DNA from: Ciborinia camelliae
Lineage: Eukaryota; Ascomycota; Leotiomycetes; Helotiales; Sclerotiniaceae
Direction of reading: 5' to 3'
Length of the DNA: 64,000 nt
Assembly: GCA_025890175.1 (NCBI GenBank)
Contig: JANPYM010000023.1
Span: forward strand, 1 to 64,000
The notes below the pieces were generated by a model. That model was given only the letters and a program-made list of their open reading frames with translations, was not told where the DNA came from and did not search any database. Positions 14,877 to 25,614 of the stretch are shown here, piece by piece. The position numbers were made by a program, and so were the translations under genes. Positions within the stretch are counted from its first letter, which is position 1, and every line of letters starts with the position of its first letter.

Positions 14877-15034
14877 TGTCAGGGTGTGGATCCACTGGGT
14901 GGGTCCACAGGTCGGGATCTACGGTGTAGATCCCTGCTCTGACAGGGTTTATATAGTAGAACAACTATTCCAGATCCCAATCTGGAATACTCCACGCTTT
15001 TGTGGCGCAGTGGTAAAGTTGTTCACCCCTGACA
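14877..15034. mobile_element. Solo-LTR-like insertion with 5-bp target-site duplication
   Basis: This 158-bp GC-normal island in the AT-rich block begins TGTCAGGG and ends CCCTGACA, that is TG...CA with short terminal inverted repeats. It is flanked on both sides by the direct repeat ATTAC (14872-14876 and 15035-15039). TG...CA ends plus a 5-bp duplication are the hallmark of LTR-retroelement integration, so a solo LTR or TRIM-like element is the best reading. It also contains three hairpins (around 14884-14909, 14913-14935 and 14967-14990) and a tRNA A-box-like stretch near 15001-15016. It is not RIP-mutated, perhaps because it is too short for RIP or inserted later. Confidence 0.7.
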
Positions 15035-15459
15035 ATTACAAATCATTATAAATCTATACTTTATAAAGATTTTATTATAATATTTCAAAGTTGTTTTGTT
15101 TTTTAATATATTATAAAAATTTTATTATAATATTTCTAGATTGTTTTGTATAATTGTAAAATCGATATTATTATAATTTATTATAAATTTATATTTTCCT
15201 AATTAAAAAATTAGATATTTATAAATATTTAGATAATTATTAAAAAATATTTTCAAAAATATAAATTTTGGAGTATAAAATTGTTTTATAGATTTTTTAT
15301 ATTTTTTATAAAAATATAGAATAAAATAAATATAGTTTTTATATTATATATATTATATAAAATTATAAAAATAAAATTGTAAATATATAATCTAATAGAA
15401 AAATTATATTAAAAAGGAAAGGATTCTTTTAAAAAGAATATTATCTAATATAGATGTTG

Positions 15460-15529
15460 ATTATATGACCATGGTGGTCACATGATCAATCACGTGACTG
15501 TCATACTAGGCAGGGGCCTTGGCGTGACA
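15460..15529 (-). mobile_element. Truncated LTR end fragment
   Basis: Read on the minus strand this begins TGTCACGCCAAGGCCCC and contains CACGTGAC. TGTCACG starts are common for Ty3/gypsy-type LTRs in filamentous fungi; I recall this as a general pattern and have not checked it against a library. It breaks off into AT-rich sequence on one side and a TTA microsatellite on the other, with no matching second terminus. It includes the palindromic segment TGACCATGGTGGTCA (15466-15480). Confidence 0.4.
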
Positions 15530-15583
15530 ATTATATTATTATATTATTATATTATTATTATATTATTATTATATTATTTAAAA
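15530..15583. repeat. (ATT)n microsatellite
   Basis: A run of TTA/ATT triplets directly follows the LTR fragment and marks the inner edge of the AT-rich block. Confidence 0.8.
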
Positions 15584-16299
15584 GAAAAAAAATAAAGAAA
15601 AAGAAATAAAAAGATAAAGAGATATTATAAAAAGAGGGAAGAAAGGAGGGTTATAGGGAGGGTTATAGGGAAAAGGGAGAGAGGGAGAGAGAAAAAGGGA
15701 TAGGGAGGGATAGAAAGTTGAGGGTTGAGGTAAGGGTTGAGGTAAGGGTTGGATTGGTTTGGTTTGGTTTGGGTTGGTTTGGTTTGGTTTGGTTTGGTTT
15801 GGTTTGGTTTGGTTTGAATGGGGAGGGAGGGAGGGAAGGGAGAGAGAAAAAGGGATGGGTGATAGGTGATGGAAAGGTGATGGGTGGGTGATGGATGGGT
15901 AATGAATAAAAAAGCAAGTTTGAATTAAAATTCGACGGATAATTTGAGTAACGGATGGGGAGAGTGAAGGAGAGGAAAGAAGGAAGGGAGGGAGAGAGAC
16001 AAGAATTCCGAAATATTTTTTTTCTTCTTCAAGAAACTAGAATGTAATGGAATGGGTGGGGTAAAGGCATGGGGTTGGAAAGGGTGGTTATTATATAATA
16101 TCCAGAAGATATCGATATCTATATGAAAGATAGAAGCTCCCGAGGTCTTCTAATATTTCGTTTTATCCATGTGTGGCACTATCGCAATGGACCTGATGAT
16201 TTGATTTTATCATCGCGATTGGATTGAAATAAATCCGACGTAATATTTAAGATTTTGAAATATACATCTATCCATACATCCATCCATCCATCCATCCAA
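15584..16299. other. Purine-biased spacer at isochore boundary
   Basis: There is no gene here. From about 15600 to 16010 the plus strand is dominated by A/G-rich short repeats (GGGAGGG, AGAGAG types). The last part contains a CATC/ATCC tetranucleotide run (about 16266-16300) abutting the FOL1 stop codon, and it is probably FOL1 3' UTR. An apparent Pro/Ser/Asn-rich ORF on the minus strand is only the translation of these repeats. Confidence 0.7.
15751..15816 (+). repeat. (GGTTT)n pentanucleotide array
   Basis: About a dozen near-perfect GGTTT units (one variant GGGTT) follow two copies of GAGGTAAGGGTT. They lie right next to the AT-rich block. The units resemble a telomere-type G/T strand but do not match the fungal TTAGGG repeat. 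Confidence 0.8.
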
Positions 16300-18167
16300 T
16301 CAAACCCTATAAATAGCATCCGACATCCTAACCACTCTAACCATCTTCTCCACATTATGTATCCTCACCACATCCGCACCCCCCTGAATAGCCGCCGTAA
16401 CCGTCGCCGTGGTACCCCAATCCCTTTCAAGGGGATCAGTCACGTCCGTGATATTCGCGATGAACTTTTTCCTGCTCGAACCCAGCAGCCAAGGCAAACC
16501 AGTCAAACCAGGCCAGTCACGCAATTCCTGCAAGCGACGAAGGATTTCGAGATTTTGGGGTTGGGATTTGGCAAACCCGATGCCGGGATCGAGGATGATG
16601 CGCCATCTTCTGATGCCTGCGGCTTCGGCTTCGGCGACGCGGGCGAGGAGTTCGCGCGCGATGGTGGGGATGAGCCCGGTGGGTGAGTAGTCGGTGAGAT
16701 TGTTCATCGTCGAGGGCGTTCCTCTCATGTGCATGAGACAGACGGTTTTTCCAAGTTGCGCCATGGTGCGAAGCATATTGGGATCCATTTGACCCGAAGA
16801 GACATCATTTATGATGTCAGCACCTGCTTCGACGGCAGCTTTGGCTACGGATGCTCGATAGGTATCGATACTAATTGCGATATTTTCGCATGATTTTGAT
16901 CGTCGGATCTCTTCAATCGCTGGGATGATGCGCTGTAATTCAACCTCGGGAGATACTTCAGGGGCATTTGGTGCGGTTGATTGACCACCTACATCGATGA
17001 TTGTTGCTCCTTGTTTAACTAACTCGGATGATTTTCTTCGTAGGAATTTTCGATCATTGCGATTCTTTCCTCCATCCGAGAAAGAGTCAGGTGTGACATT
17101 TAAAATTGCCATTACATTAGTTTGACGATTGGGTTTGAGAGCATGCAGTGGACCCATGGATGAATTCAATGGAGTGAGGGTAGATAATGGAGTTGGAGAT
17201 GGTGGTAATGCATTTAAATAATCTTGAGTTAATTTCCATGGAGATTTCGGATTCAGAGGTTGTCCAGGAATAAGCCTATAATCATATTAGCAAAGAATGA
17301 TCTCAGGACAAGATAGACCTCAAGTTACTCTGCAAGTGGTCTCAAAACAAATTCCCGCTCAACCATACCAGGATGAGGTATCTGTAACCTTGGGTGATCT
17401 ACAACTTCATTCCCGTAAAGTAGAATATCAAGATCAATATTTCTTGGACCTTTATCAATGATTTTCTCTCGACCCATCTCATTTTCAATACTTTGAAGTT
17501 CATCCAAGAGAGCAAGTGGTTCCAAGGTTGTTTCGACCTGTTAATGATTGTTAGTTTAAGGCTCTTGTATTAATCAAATTTTAAATGAACCTACTCCGTA
17601 GGCATGTCCAGTTGTAAAGTACAAGTAACATGATCACGTGGGTATGAATTGGTAGCACAGAAGTACGATAGAGGAGGAAAATGAACTCACCTCACAAGCT
17701 CCATTAAGAAAGTTTGCTTGATCAAGAACATACATAGGTTCAGTTTCCCATAACCCACTAGTTCTCTTGACTTTAATTCCCCTCTCTGACATTTTATTGC
17801 AAGCCATTTCAATCCATGCCACTCGATCACCAAGATTACTCCCCAAAGCAATATATGCCAGTTGGGGTTGAGCTTGAGGTTTAGAGAGGGTTGTCACATC
17901 ATTTGAACTTGGTTGATTGGTATTGAGTGGATGTTGAGTCCATGGAGATGGTGATGAGCTTGTATTATCCGAGACATAACTTCGAGATATCAAAGTGGTG
18001 GGATTTTTGCATTTTGAAAATCCATGGAATGGGGTTTTGATAAATGATCGAGGTAATATCACACCCCGTTTCACAACCGATGGGAATAGAAAGCCCCTCA
18101 TAGATGTCGAGTTTTCTCTTGCTTGGAGTTTTTCGCTTGCTTGAAGATATCGAAGCTTGAGTCTCAT
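16300..18167 (-). CDS. FOL1: Folic acid synthesis protein: HPPK-dihydropteroate synthase
   Basis: Bifunctional folate-pathway enzyme. HPPK (residues about 103-235) pyrophosphorylates hydroxymethyl-dihydropterin, and DHPS (about 283-553) condenses it with p-aminobenzoate. Three exons, 18167-17691, 17537-17329 and 17275-16300, join in frame to 553 aa. HPPK motifs seen are ALGSNLGDR, GPRNIDLDILLY and IPHPGMVEREFVLRPL. DHPS motifs seen are MAILNVTPDSFSDGG, IIDVGGQSTAP, ISIDTYRA, LDPGIGFAK and LGSSRKKF, so both activities look intact. The first about 100 residues are Arg/Ser-rich and fit a mitochondrial presequence. The dihydroneopterin aldolase domain found in yeast Fol1 is absent here. DHPS is the sulfonamide target. 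The gene is divergent from the nitronate monooxygenase gene, with a 757-bp shared upstream region. Confidence 0.95.
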
Positions 18168-18924
18168 GGGGAAATTTGAGGTTAGAGGTTTGCTTTGTTC
18201 ATAGGTTTAAATGGGTTACCGTATTGGATTCACGGACTATGGTGGCCGGGAATTACAGTAAGGTGAAACGTGAGAACATGATTGATTGATTGGTCATTTC
18301 CATTTTATACGGTACTCAAGTCACTCAACTCAACCCTCTCCAGCTACTGTTTCAAGCGAAAGCATACTCGAATAGAAGAAGGAGGAGAAGATCGGTATTA
18401 ATTTATAAATTATAATATGTACAACAGTAACAGTAACAGTAACCCTAACCCTAACGACAATAATGTTATCTTTTATGTTTCCGTTTAATATGGGAATAAC
18501 ATCAAGACTGCATTCGCTGCACTCACTACTGCATTCACTACACTCACTACACTCACCCTTCATCAATTGATCAATTCATGAACTTTAAAGCACGTGCATG
18601 CATTCAGGTCCAAGCTAGAGCCAAGAATGGTTTAACCCGACGCTAACAGCCATACCGAGGTATCTTTTTACCCCAGATGAATCCTTTTTGAAGGGTCAAC
18701 TGTTCCGAGGTTTCACCTATTAGAATCCCCTCAAATAATCCAACCAAATAATCCAACCAACCATCCAACCATCCATCCAACCATCCAACCATCCATCTGT
18801 CCTTCATATACCCAACATCCAGTCCTCTTTTTTTACGCCTGATCAATCGTTCCTCAAGTATCACATCTTTGATTCTATATCAAACCCATTTCTAGATATC
18901 ATCACAAATAAAAATACAGCAATA
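18168..18924. promoter_or_regulatory. Divergent intergenic region FOL1 / nitronate monooxygenase
   Basis: This region carries the 5' flanks of two divergent genes. It contains a telobox-like AACCCTAACCCTAAC (18441-18455), tandem CACTACACT units (about 18520-18556) and a CATCCAAC cluster (about 18750-18800). No coding sequence was found; the short minus-strand ORFs here are repeat translations. Confidence 0.5.
18441..18455 (-). promoter_or_regulatory. Telobox-like interstitial telomeric repeat (two units)
   Basis: AACCCTAACCCTAAC is two copies of the fungal telomere repeat TTAGGG on the minus strand. Single or double teloboxes occur in fungal promoters and bind Myb-type telobox factors. Whether this one is functional is inference from its position in the shared promoter of FOL1 and the downstream plus-strand gene. 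Confidence 0.4.
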
Positions 18925-20197
18925 ATGGCTTCAAAACGTAAGTAACCATTATCACCAACCCATCACATGCCAATCAGAAACAATAACAATAAAGTTACAC
19001 GATATTGAAGGAACCCACAAACTGATTCATATTTCTCAATAGAACAACTTCGCACAACGGTCACTGATCTCCTCAAGATCAATCATCCAATTATCCTCGC
19101 TGGAATGAATGTAGCCGCCGGACCAAAACTCGCAGCTGCAGTCACAAATGCCGGTGGTCTTGGGGTTCTAGGAGGGATTGGATACACGCCAGATATGTTG
19201 AGAGAACAAATTGCCGAACTCAAATCATTTCTGGATGATAAGAATGCTCCTTTTGGCGTTGATCTTTTACTTCCACAGGTTGGAGGTTCGGCGAGAAAAA
19301 CAAAGTATGTGTCTCCCTCCCTTGCGACTGTCCTGGGTTCTCGGTCTTCATAGAGAGATTCTCTTCGATGGGTAAACAATGGTTGACGTATGATTTTCTT
19401 TCAGCTACGATTACACCAAGGGAAAATTAGATGAACTCATCACCATCATCATCGACAGCGGAGCCAAACTCTTCGTTTCCGCCGTGGGTGTCCCACCCAA
19501 ACATATCGTCGAACGACTCCACAAAGCCGGGATCCTCTACGCCAACATGATCGGACACCCAAAACACGTGAAGAAATGTCTCGATCTCGGTGTTGATATC
19601 ATCTGCGCACAAGGAGGCGAAGGCGGTGGACACACGGGAGATGTCCCCACCACCGTCTTGATCCCCGCCGTGGTCGAACTCTGCAAGGGAAAAACTAGTC
19701 CCATGAGTGGAAAACCCGTACAAGTCGTTGCCGCCGGAGGGATCTTCAACGGCCAAACCGTTGCCGCCGCTTTGATGTTGGGCGCAAGTGCCGTGTGGGT
19801 TGGTACTCGATTCATCTTGACCGATGAAGCTGGAGCATCGAAAGCTCACCAAGAGGCCGTCAGAACCGCGGGTCATGATGATAATGTTCGAACGATCATC
19901 TTCACGGGTCGACCACTCCGCGTACGCACCAATAGTTACATTCAAAACTGGGAAGAGAACCGCGCCCCCGAGATCAAGGAACTCACATCCAAGGGGGTCA
20001 TTCCCGTCGAACATGATTTTGAAACGCTGGGTGATGATATCGATGATGAAACGATGGATCATGCAAGACCTTTCTTAATGGGTAAGGCGGCGGCGGTGGT
20101 GAATGAGAAGAAGAGCGCCAAGGCCGTGGTGGATGAATTGGTCAGTGATGCTGTTGCGGCGATTCATAAGGGCGAGAAATTAACGGCGAAATTGTAA
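18925..20197 (+). CDS. Nitronate monooxygenase (2-nitropropane dioxygenase family)
   Basis: FMN enzyme oxidising alkyl nitronates (2-nitropropane dioxygenase / NMO family). Three exons, 18925-18937, 19043-19304 and 19405-20197, join in frame to 355 aa. The first exon encodes only MASK plus one base; the next exon continues QQLRTTVTDLL. Family features visible are the N-terminal PIILAGMN and NAGGLGVLGG, the conserved QGGEGGGHTGD (residues 161-171, with the conserved His at 168), VVAAGGI (199-205) and LGASAVWVGTRF. The protein ends in AKL, a type-1 peroxisomal targeting signal, so peroxisomal localisation is likely; this fits detoxification of nitro compounds. The gene is divergent from FOL1 but shows no obvious functional link to it. 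Confidence 0.92.
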
Positions 20198-21369
20198 ATT
20201 TTATTCTTTTGATTGTTATTTTAGATGGGATAGCTGTGGATTGGGTTGGATTGGGTTGGTTTGGATGGGGTTGGTCTTATGGTTTGGGATGGGATGGGAT
20301 GGGATGGGATGAAGGTCGATGTCGATGTCAATATCGATGTCGTAACATGAAATGAGATTCAAATTCAAATTCAAATTCAAATTAATACAAAGCTTGATCG
20401 ATTCCATCCATCTTCATATTATCAGAGTACAGAGTAGCTGTCAGCCAGCGCTCGCTCGCCAATGGGTTAGGTATGGTGTATGGTGCTGGCAGGTGGTGGT
20501 CACTTCCAATTAGTCTTACTTGAGCTATTATTACTCTTACTTGAGTTGAGTTGAGTGGTTTTTGGTTTTTGATTGTTTGATTGTTTGTTATCTAAGTAGG
20601 TAGGTGGGTAGGTTGGTAGGTAGGTAGGTATTTGTCGTTCGTTGTAGGTATGATTCGATTCGATTAGGTATGATCGATTGGTTGGTTGATTGGTTGGTTG
20701 GTTGGTAGGTTGGTAGGTAGGTAGATAGAGAGGTAGGTAGAGAGGTAGAGAGGGGGAAGGGGGAGTAGAGGGGTAAGGAGGAGTAGAGAGGGAGGGGGAT
20801 GAGGGTGAGGTAGAGTAGATTATATCATATTATGTTGATTATGTAGCTAAAAGTAAAGTAGAAGTTCATTAATTATTCTAGAATTAAGGGTACAGAGCTC
20901 TCTATATGTACAGAGGAGGAAAGGTATTACGTAATATCCAACATATTGGGATAAGATGGAATAGGAAGTTGAATGTAATATGTTATATGGGTCATTTCGA
21001 TGAAGTGTATATCGATACTTGTCTTGCTGTTCATTATATTTTTGCATATAATAAGTGAGTGACATGTTTCTTGGAACTTAAGTATTATGGGAATAGTTTT
21101 TATACTTGGAAGATGTTTGGTATTGTTAAATAAGAAGAAGGGAACGGATATAGAGAATCGCGATCTTTGATGTTGATGGTTGGGTGGATGGTATATTAAG
21201 GGGGGATCTTCATCTGTTATGGTGTTTATATTCAAACGAGGAAGTAAAAAAGATATGATCCATGTTAAAAATTAGTAATTCATATATTTCTATTTACATC
21301 GTATTGAGATTTCTATATATACAAAAAAATCGATGAAGACGGCAAATCAATCTTATTTTGTATACCTAA
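20198..21369. other. Intergenic region rich in simple repeats
   Basis: Convergent 3' flanks. It holds GGATGGGAT and TCGATGTC runs (about 20280-20340), a (AAATTC)n run (about 20359-20384) and long (GTAGGT)n / (GGTTG)n / AG-rich tracts (20594-20810). Minus-strand ORFs in 20216-21235 are translations of these repeats. I see no gene. Confidence 0.7.
20594..20810. repeat. TAGG/GGTTGGT/GAGGG simple-repeat tract
   Basis: Degenerate tandem units of GTAGGTAG and TTGGTTGG run into AGAGGTAG and GGAGTAGAGG purine repeats. Similar TACCTACC/TAGGTA patches recur in many intergenic regions of this window. Confidence 0.7.
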
Positions 21370-23294
21370 TTATTCCCTCCTCTTCATCGCAAGCGCAGGT
21401 CCAGTGTAAACATGTCTCGCCTTCACATAATAATAAACCCCCGCAATAATCAAGGTTCCCACAAACATCACACTCGACCAGTTCATATTCTGGGCCGTAA
21501 CAGGAGTTTGGAGAGGCCAAAAAGCGAAAAAGGTAATGGGCGTTAAGAAACACAATGATGCGATATTGACCGCCATGCCATATTTACCGAGGGTCCACCG
21601 ATGAGCAGGAAGAGGACCTTGCGTACGACGCCATATCAAACAACTAATGGTGATGTAGTAAGAGCAGAGAAGAGAAACGCCACCGAGGGAATTGATAGCG
21701 TTGAGCGCAACGGAAGAACCGAGATTGATGAGGGAAAGGAGCGATGAGACGGCAATGGAGACGCAGACGCTGCGGAGTGGAATGTTCCAGCCGGGTGAGA
21801 CTTGGGATAACCATGTGGAGCCGGGCAATCCTCCATCGCGGGCAAACGACCAGATCTGTCGTGATGCGGCGGCTACTTCGCTCACGCAGCAGGAGAGGAG
21901 GAGGATGATCACCACGGTGCACATGATGTTTGTGGCGGCGTAGCTTTGCGTGGCGTTGAAGAATACTTGCATGAATGGTTGACCCGTCACACTGTTGAGG
22001 ACGCTGTCGAGATCTCCGATCGTGAAGATTAGTGTTACCGCCATGAGAAATCCCATGGTGGCATTGGGTCCTACGGACCACATGATGGCTCTTGGAACTA
22101 CCCATGATGCGTCTTGGATCTCCTCGGCTTCATCCCAATTATGTTAGTACACACTCTATCCATATGACATAGAACGTGTCTGGGTGGTTGGGAAAACTTA
22201 CATAAATGAACGGAGCAATCATAACCAATCAAGACACTCATCGGACTGGTAAGACCAATCATAGCGGCCAACCCCTTCGACGACCACCCCCCCTCATTAC
22301 TAAAATCAAAAAGCACCGTCTTCGCATCACCCCTCGGACCCATGACCCAGAGCGGAATAATAATAACAAAGAAGCCAATCAGGTGAAGAATCAATATCAT
22401 GCCTTCGATCAACGGCAATCGTTCGGCGAGAGATGTGTTGAAGACGACGGAGAACATCACGACGGCAATTGCGAGCAATGTGGCGTGGAATGGCTCGTAC
22501 ACATAGTCGGCTTTGTTGAGAGCGATGAGCCCTTGAAGAATCCCCCCGATCATAAAACATACTCCCGCGAGATATACCTGCCACCCGATAGCACAAAGCC
22601 ATCCTACGATATAGCTAAGAGGTTTTTGAACGCTGGGTGATGCGAATTCAGATACCCAATGATATTGTCCACCTGCAGTAGGCGATCTATAGATTTCCTC
22701 ACATATTAGTTGAGTCGCCTAGGTACCTACCTGAGGAAGAGTGAGGCCAGGAAGGATGGTAGATAAGAGATAGAAATAGAAATAAACGTACATCGATGCC
22801 ATCTCGGCAATACTAGCATATACCAAAGACATACCACAAGCGGCAACGATAAAACCCCAGAAAAGATCGGCGGTCCCTCCATCAATCATGACGAAGGTGA
22901 AGAGGGGGAGTAATAATTCCCAGGACGCCATGGCTGTGCTGGCAAATCCTAACATGGTGATGAATTTGAAATTTCTCTGCACGTGATATGAATTCAGTTA
23001 GTCATTCATTAATATTTCCCCCTCTCTCTCTCCCCCCATGACTATTATCATAACGGCACAGGACGGGACAAGACGGAATAAGCCACATACGCGCAAAACC
23101 TGTTTCTTCCCCAAAACCGCCATATCCTGCTGATCAGCCCGCGTCCCTCTCCATTTCCTAGCCACCTCTCCCGGACTATCATTCTCATCATCGTCGTCTT
23201 TCTCCATCTCTTGCGCCCCGGGGATCGATGCACCGAAAGCTGATTCTCGGCTCGCAAATACCGTGTCTTCGTTTTTTTGAATCTCGGCCGGCAT
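21370..23294 (-). CDS. APC-family amino acid / GABA-type permease
   Basis: Plasma-membrane amino-acid/choline/GABA transporter, APC superfamily. Four exons, 23294-23091, 22976-22792, 22686-22202 and 22127-21370, join in frame to 543 aa. The chosen start has a CCACCATGCC context; an upstream in-frame stretch is only IEIEIE repeat. The N terminus (about 70 aa) is acidic and cytosolic. Hydrophobic segments follow, about 12 in total. The signature SPTAGGQYHWVSEFA begins at residue 131, spanning the exon 2/3 junction, and EEIQDASWVVPRA opens exon 4. Both match GABA permease-type fungal transporters. The substrate cannot be fixed from sequence. The last acceptor (GATGAAG) is weakly conserved but has a good ACTAAC branch site and restores the family sequence. 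Confidence 0.9.
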
Positions 23295-25614
23295 GGTGGG
23301 CGGATCTTGGGGAATTCTATCGGAATCGGAGGGGGTGGGATGGGATGGGCTGGGCTGGGCTTGGCTTGGGTTTATGGTTGAGATTGGATGGATGGATGGA
23401 TCGGAGGCTGGCTTAGACTCGAGATACCACTTAATCTCAATCTCAATCTCAATCTCGTGAGTCAATCAATGAAGGAGTGAGGCGACCAGGAGCGAACGAA
23501 AGGAAAGAACGGTTAGAGTCGGTCGCACGAGCAATACATACACCAAGATAATAAGGTTAAGGGAACGAACGAACAAACAGACTTCCTTCTTCATAATAAA
23601 AGGAAATTCGGAAGAGGGACGAGGCGAGGTGCAAAATACATTACCTTACATTGCATTGCATTGCATTGCCGACTTTTGTCCAGATAATCGTTCCTAATTC
23701 GGTAATTCCGACGAACCGGTCCCGACTGTATAAATTATAACCTACGTACCTACCTACCTAGTACCCTAGGTACATTTGATTCTCCGAGAATCTCGGGGAA
23801 TCCAGATGGATCTAGGTCCATCTTTTCCTCCTTCCCGGTCCTTCATCATTCATGACATGAAGGATGATTCATCCCTCTTTTTTTTTCATCCCTCATCCCT
23901 CATCCCTCATTACATCGCGCTACCGAGTACAATGTTTGCGAAGTTCAGAATGATAACCGACGATGAAGCGGGGCGGGGCGGGCCAGCCAGCCAGCCCACA
24001 GATAATGTATGGTGAAACGACCGGTCCGTGTTTTGATTTGGGAAGGTTCAATCAGGGTGGGGTGGGGATGGAATTTCTATCCTCCGTGGACCGCAAGGGT
24101 TTTACCATCATCCCTACTCCCGCGTGGAATGAAGATTAACGGACCCGTTATGGTGGAGTGGAGTGGGGTGGAGTAGAGTCAAGCTTTGGATTTTTGGCCG
24201 TTTTTTGATATGAAGGTCATTTAGGCGAGGTGGATTATTGGAATCTGTGCCATCGTAATAATAGAGGTATCGGGGACATAGGGATATACTTGTATTATTT
24301 CCTCGTGCAGCTTTTCTATTTACGGTCTTTTGTTTTCTCGTGATGAAAATTTTGTGGAAAATTTATTTGATGATATTTTTATCCTTTAGATATCCTTGTA
24401 ATGGAATCTCTAGGGCAATATAATAACCCCCTTTTCAACACCACCAGGTATACAGTACTGTAATACAGAAACGTACTGTAGCTTTGTAAAATTGTAAATG
24501 TAGTACCTCGCCTCGGTTAGTTATGAAGGGGGAATAATAGAATAAAAACGCAAAGACTTATTCGTCAAGAATTTTACCAGGGAAGTTCCAGGCCGCAGTA
24601 AGTGAAAAAGAATCTTGGAGGGGATTTTGAAGTTTGACAGCTGGGCAAGAATTAATTATAACCTCATAGTCATGGACCATGGTTCTCCACATTGATCCAT
24701 GTCACGATCGGTATTCAGTGCTCGCCACTACTCTACATTACGTATATAATGACTCGAGATTTAAGACAATAATAAGATTTTTGCCTCAATAATCAACATG
24801 ATAACATCCCATAATAACTTCAGCTATTGTACTCCCTATGTAATATGTACTTCGTACTGGATCGTATTTCGAGATGTTTCAGGGTTCTTTGCCTTCATTT
24901 CAGTACATCAAATCGCAACAGAGCTGATCGACCTTTTTATCCACACCAATCATATACCCTAGTAAGTGTCAAGCAACCCTAGAGATAATAACAGACATCA
25001 GGAATCAGAATCCATATCTATCTCCACCCATCGCCCAATTATCCACAACATCACAGCCAGCAAAGTATAATCATAATTTGCGTCACGAAACCCCCTGGCC
25101 TTGCGGTATCCACGGTTTTCACAGAGAGCACGGTACGGTTCCTCTCAAACTCAATTTACTGGAGATCCGGAATTGTTTGTTTCATTCCCCAGAACCTCAA
25201 GCGTCTCTCCCGGAATAGATTTCAGCTCACCCTTTCCGCGTTTTCCATGTACAGTTCAAGTCCATTTGAGAGTTCTCTTGCATGTTTTCCATTATTGACT
25301 ATTCTTCTTTTCGACTTGGAAATTGGTAGCGAACCCACAAGGGACGACTGGTTATCACCTGTTATATGGCCAGATCATATGGCGTGGTACCTTGCAATAT
25401 CTTCTTCCCTCTTCTCCGCACCATCGGTATCGTATCTGAAAGATATAGCACTTGATAATTTCCAACATGATGCTTCTTTATGAAGCATCGGAATCCGGAA
25501 GTTCCATCTATGATGCCATGTTTGAGTTCTCATATTCCTCCCTCCACTCTGATATAACTCTTAACACGGATTATCCTTCTCTGATTTGACCAAGTCGCCC
25601 GAGAACGAGTGGCC
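23295..25614. other. 2.3-kb intergenic region, no gene seen
   Basis: Divergent upstream regions of the permease and the PTH11-like gene. It contains TTGCA repeats (about 23650-23670), CCTACCTACCTA (about 23745-23760), CCCTCAT repeats (about 23885-23912) and GGGGTGG runs. Short ORFs at 25101-25483 lack codon pattern or homology that I can recognise and are probably 5' leader of the downstream gene. Confidence 0.6.

Noticed and set aside
15663..15917. Minus-strand Pro/Asn/Gln/Thr-rich 84-aa ORF
   Set aside because: It is only the translation of the GGTTT and GAGGG simple repeats.
16255..16690. Plus-strand ORFs of 143 and 93 aa overlapping FOL1
   Set aside because: They are antisense shadows of the DHPS coding region, which has clear motifs on the minus strand.
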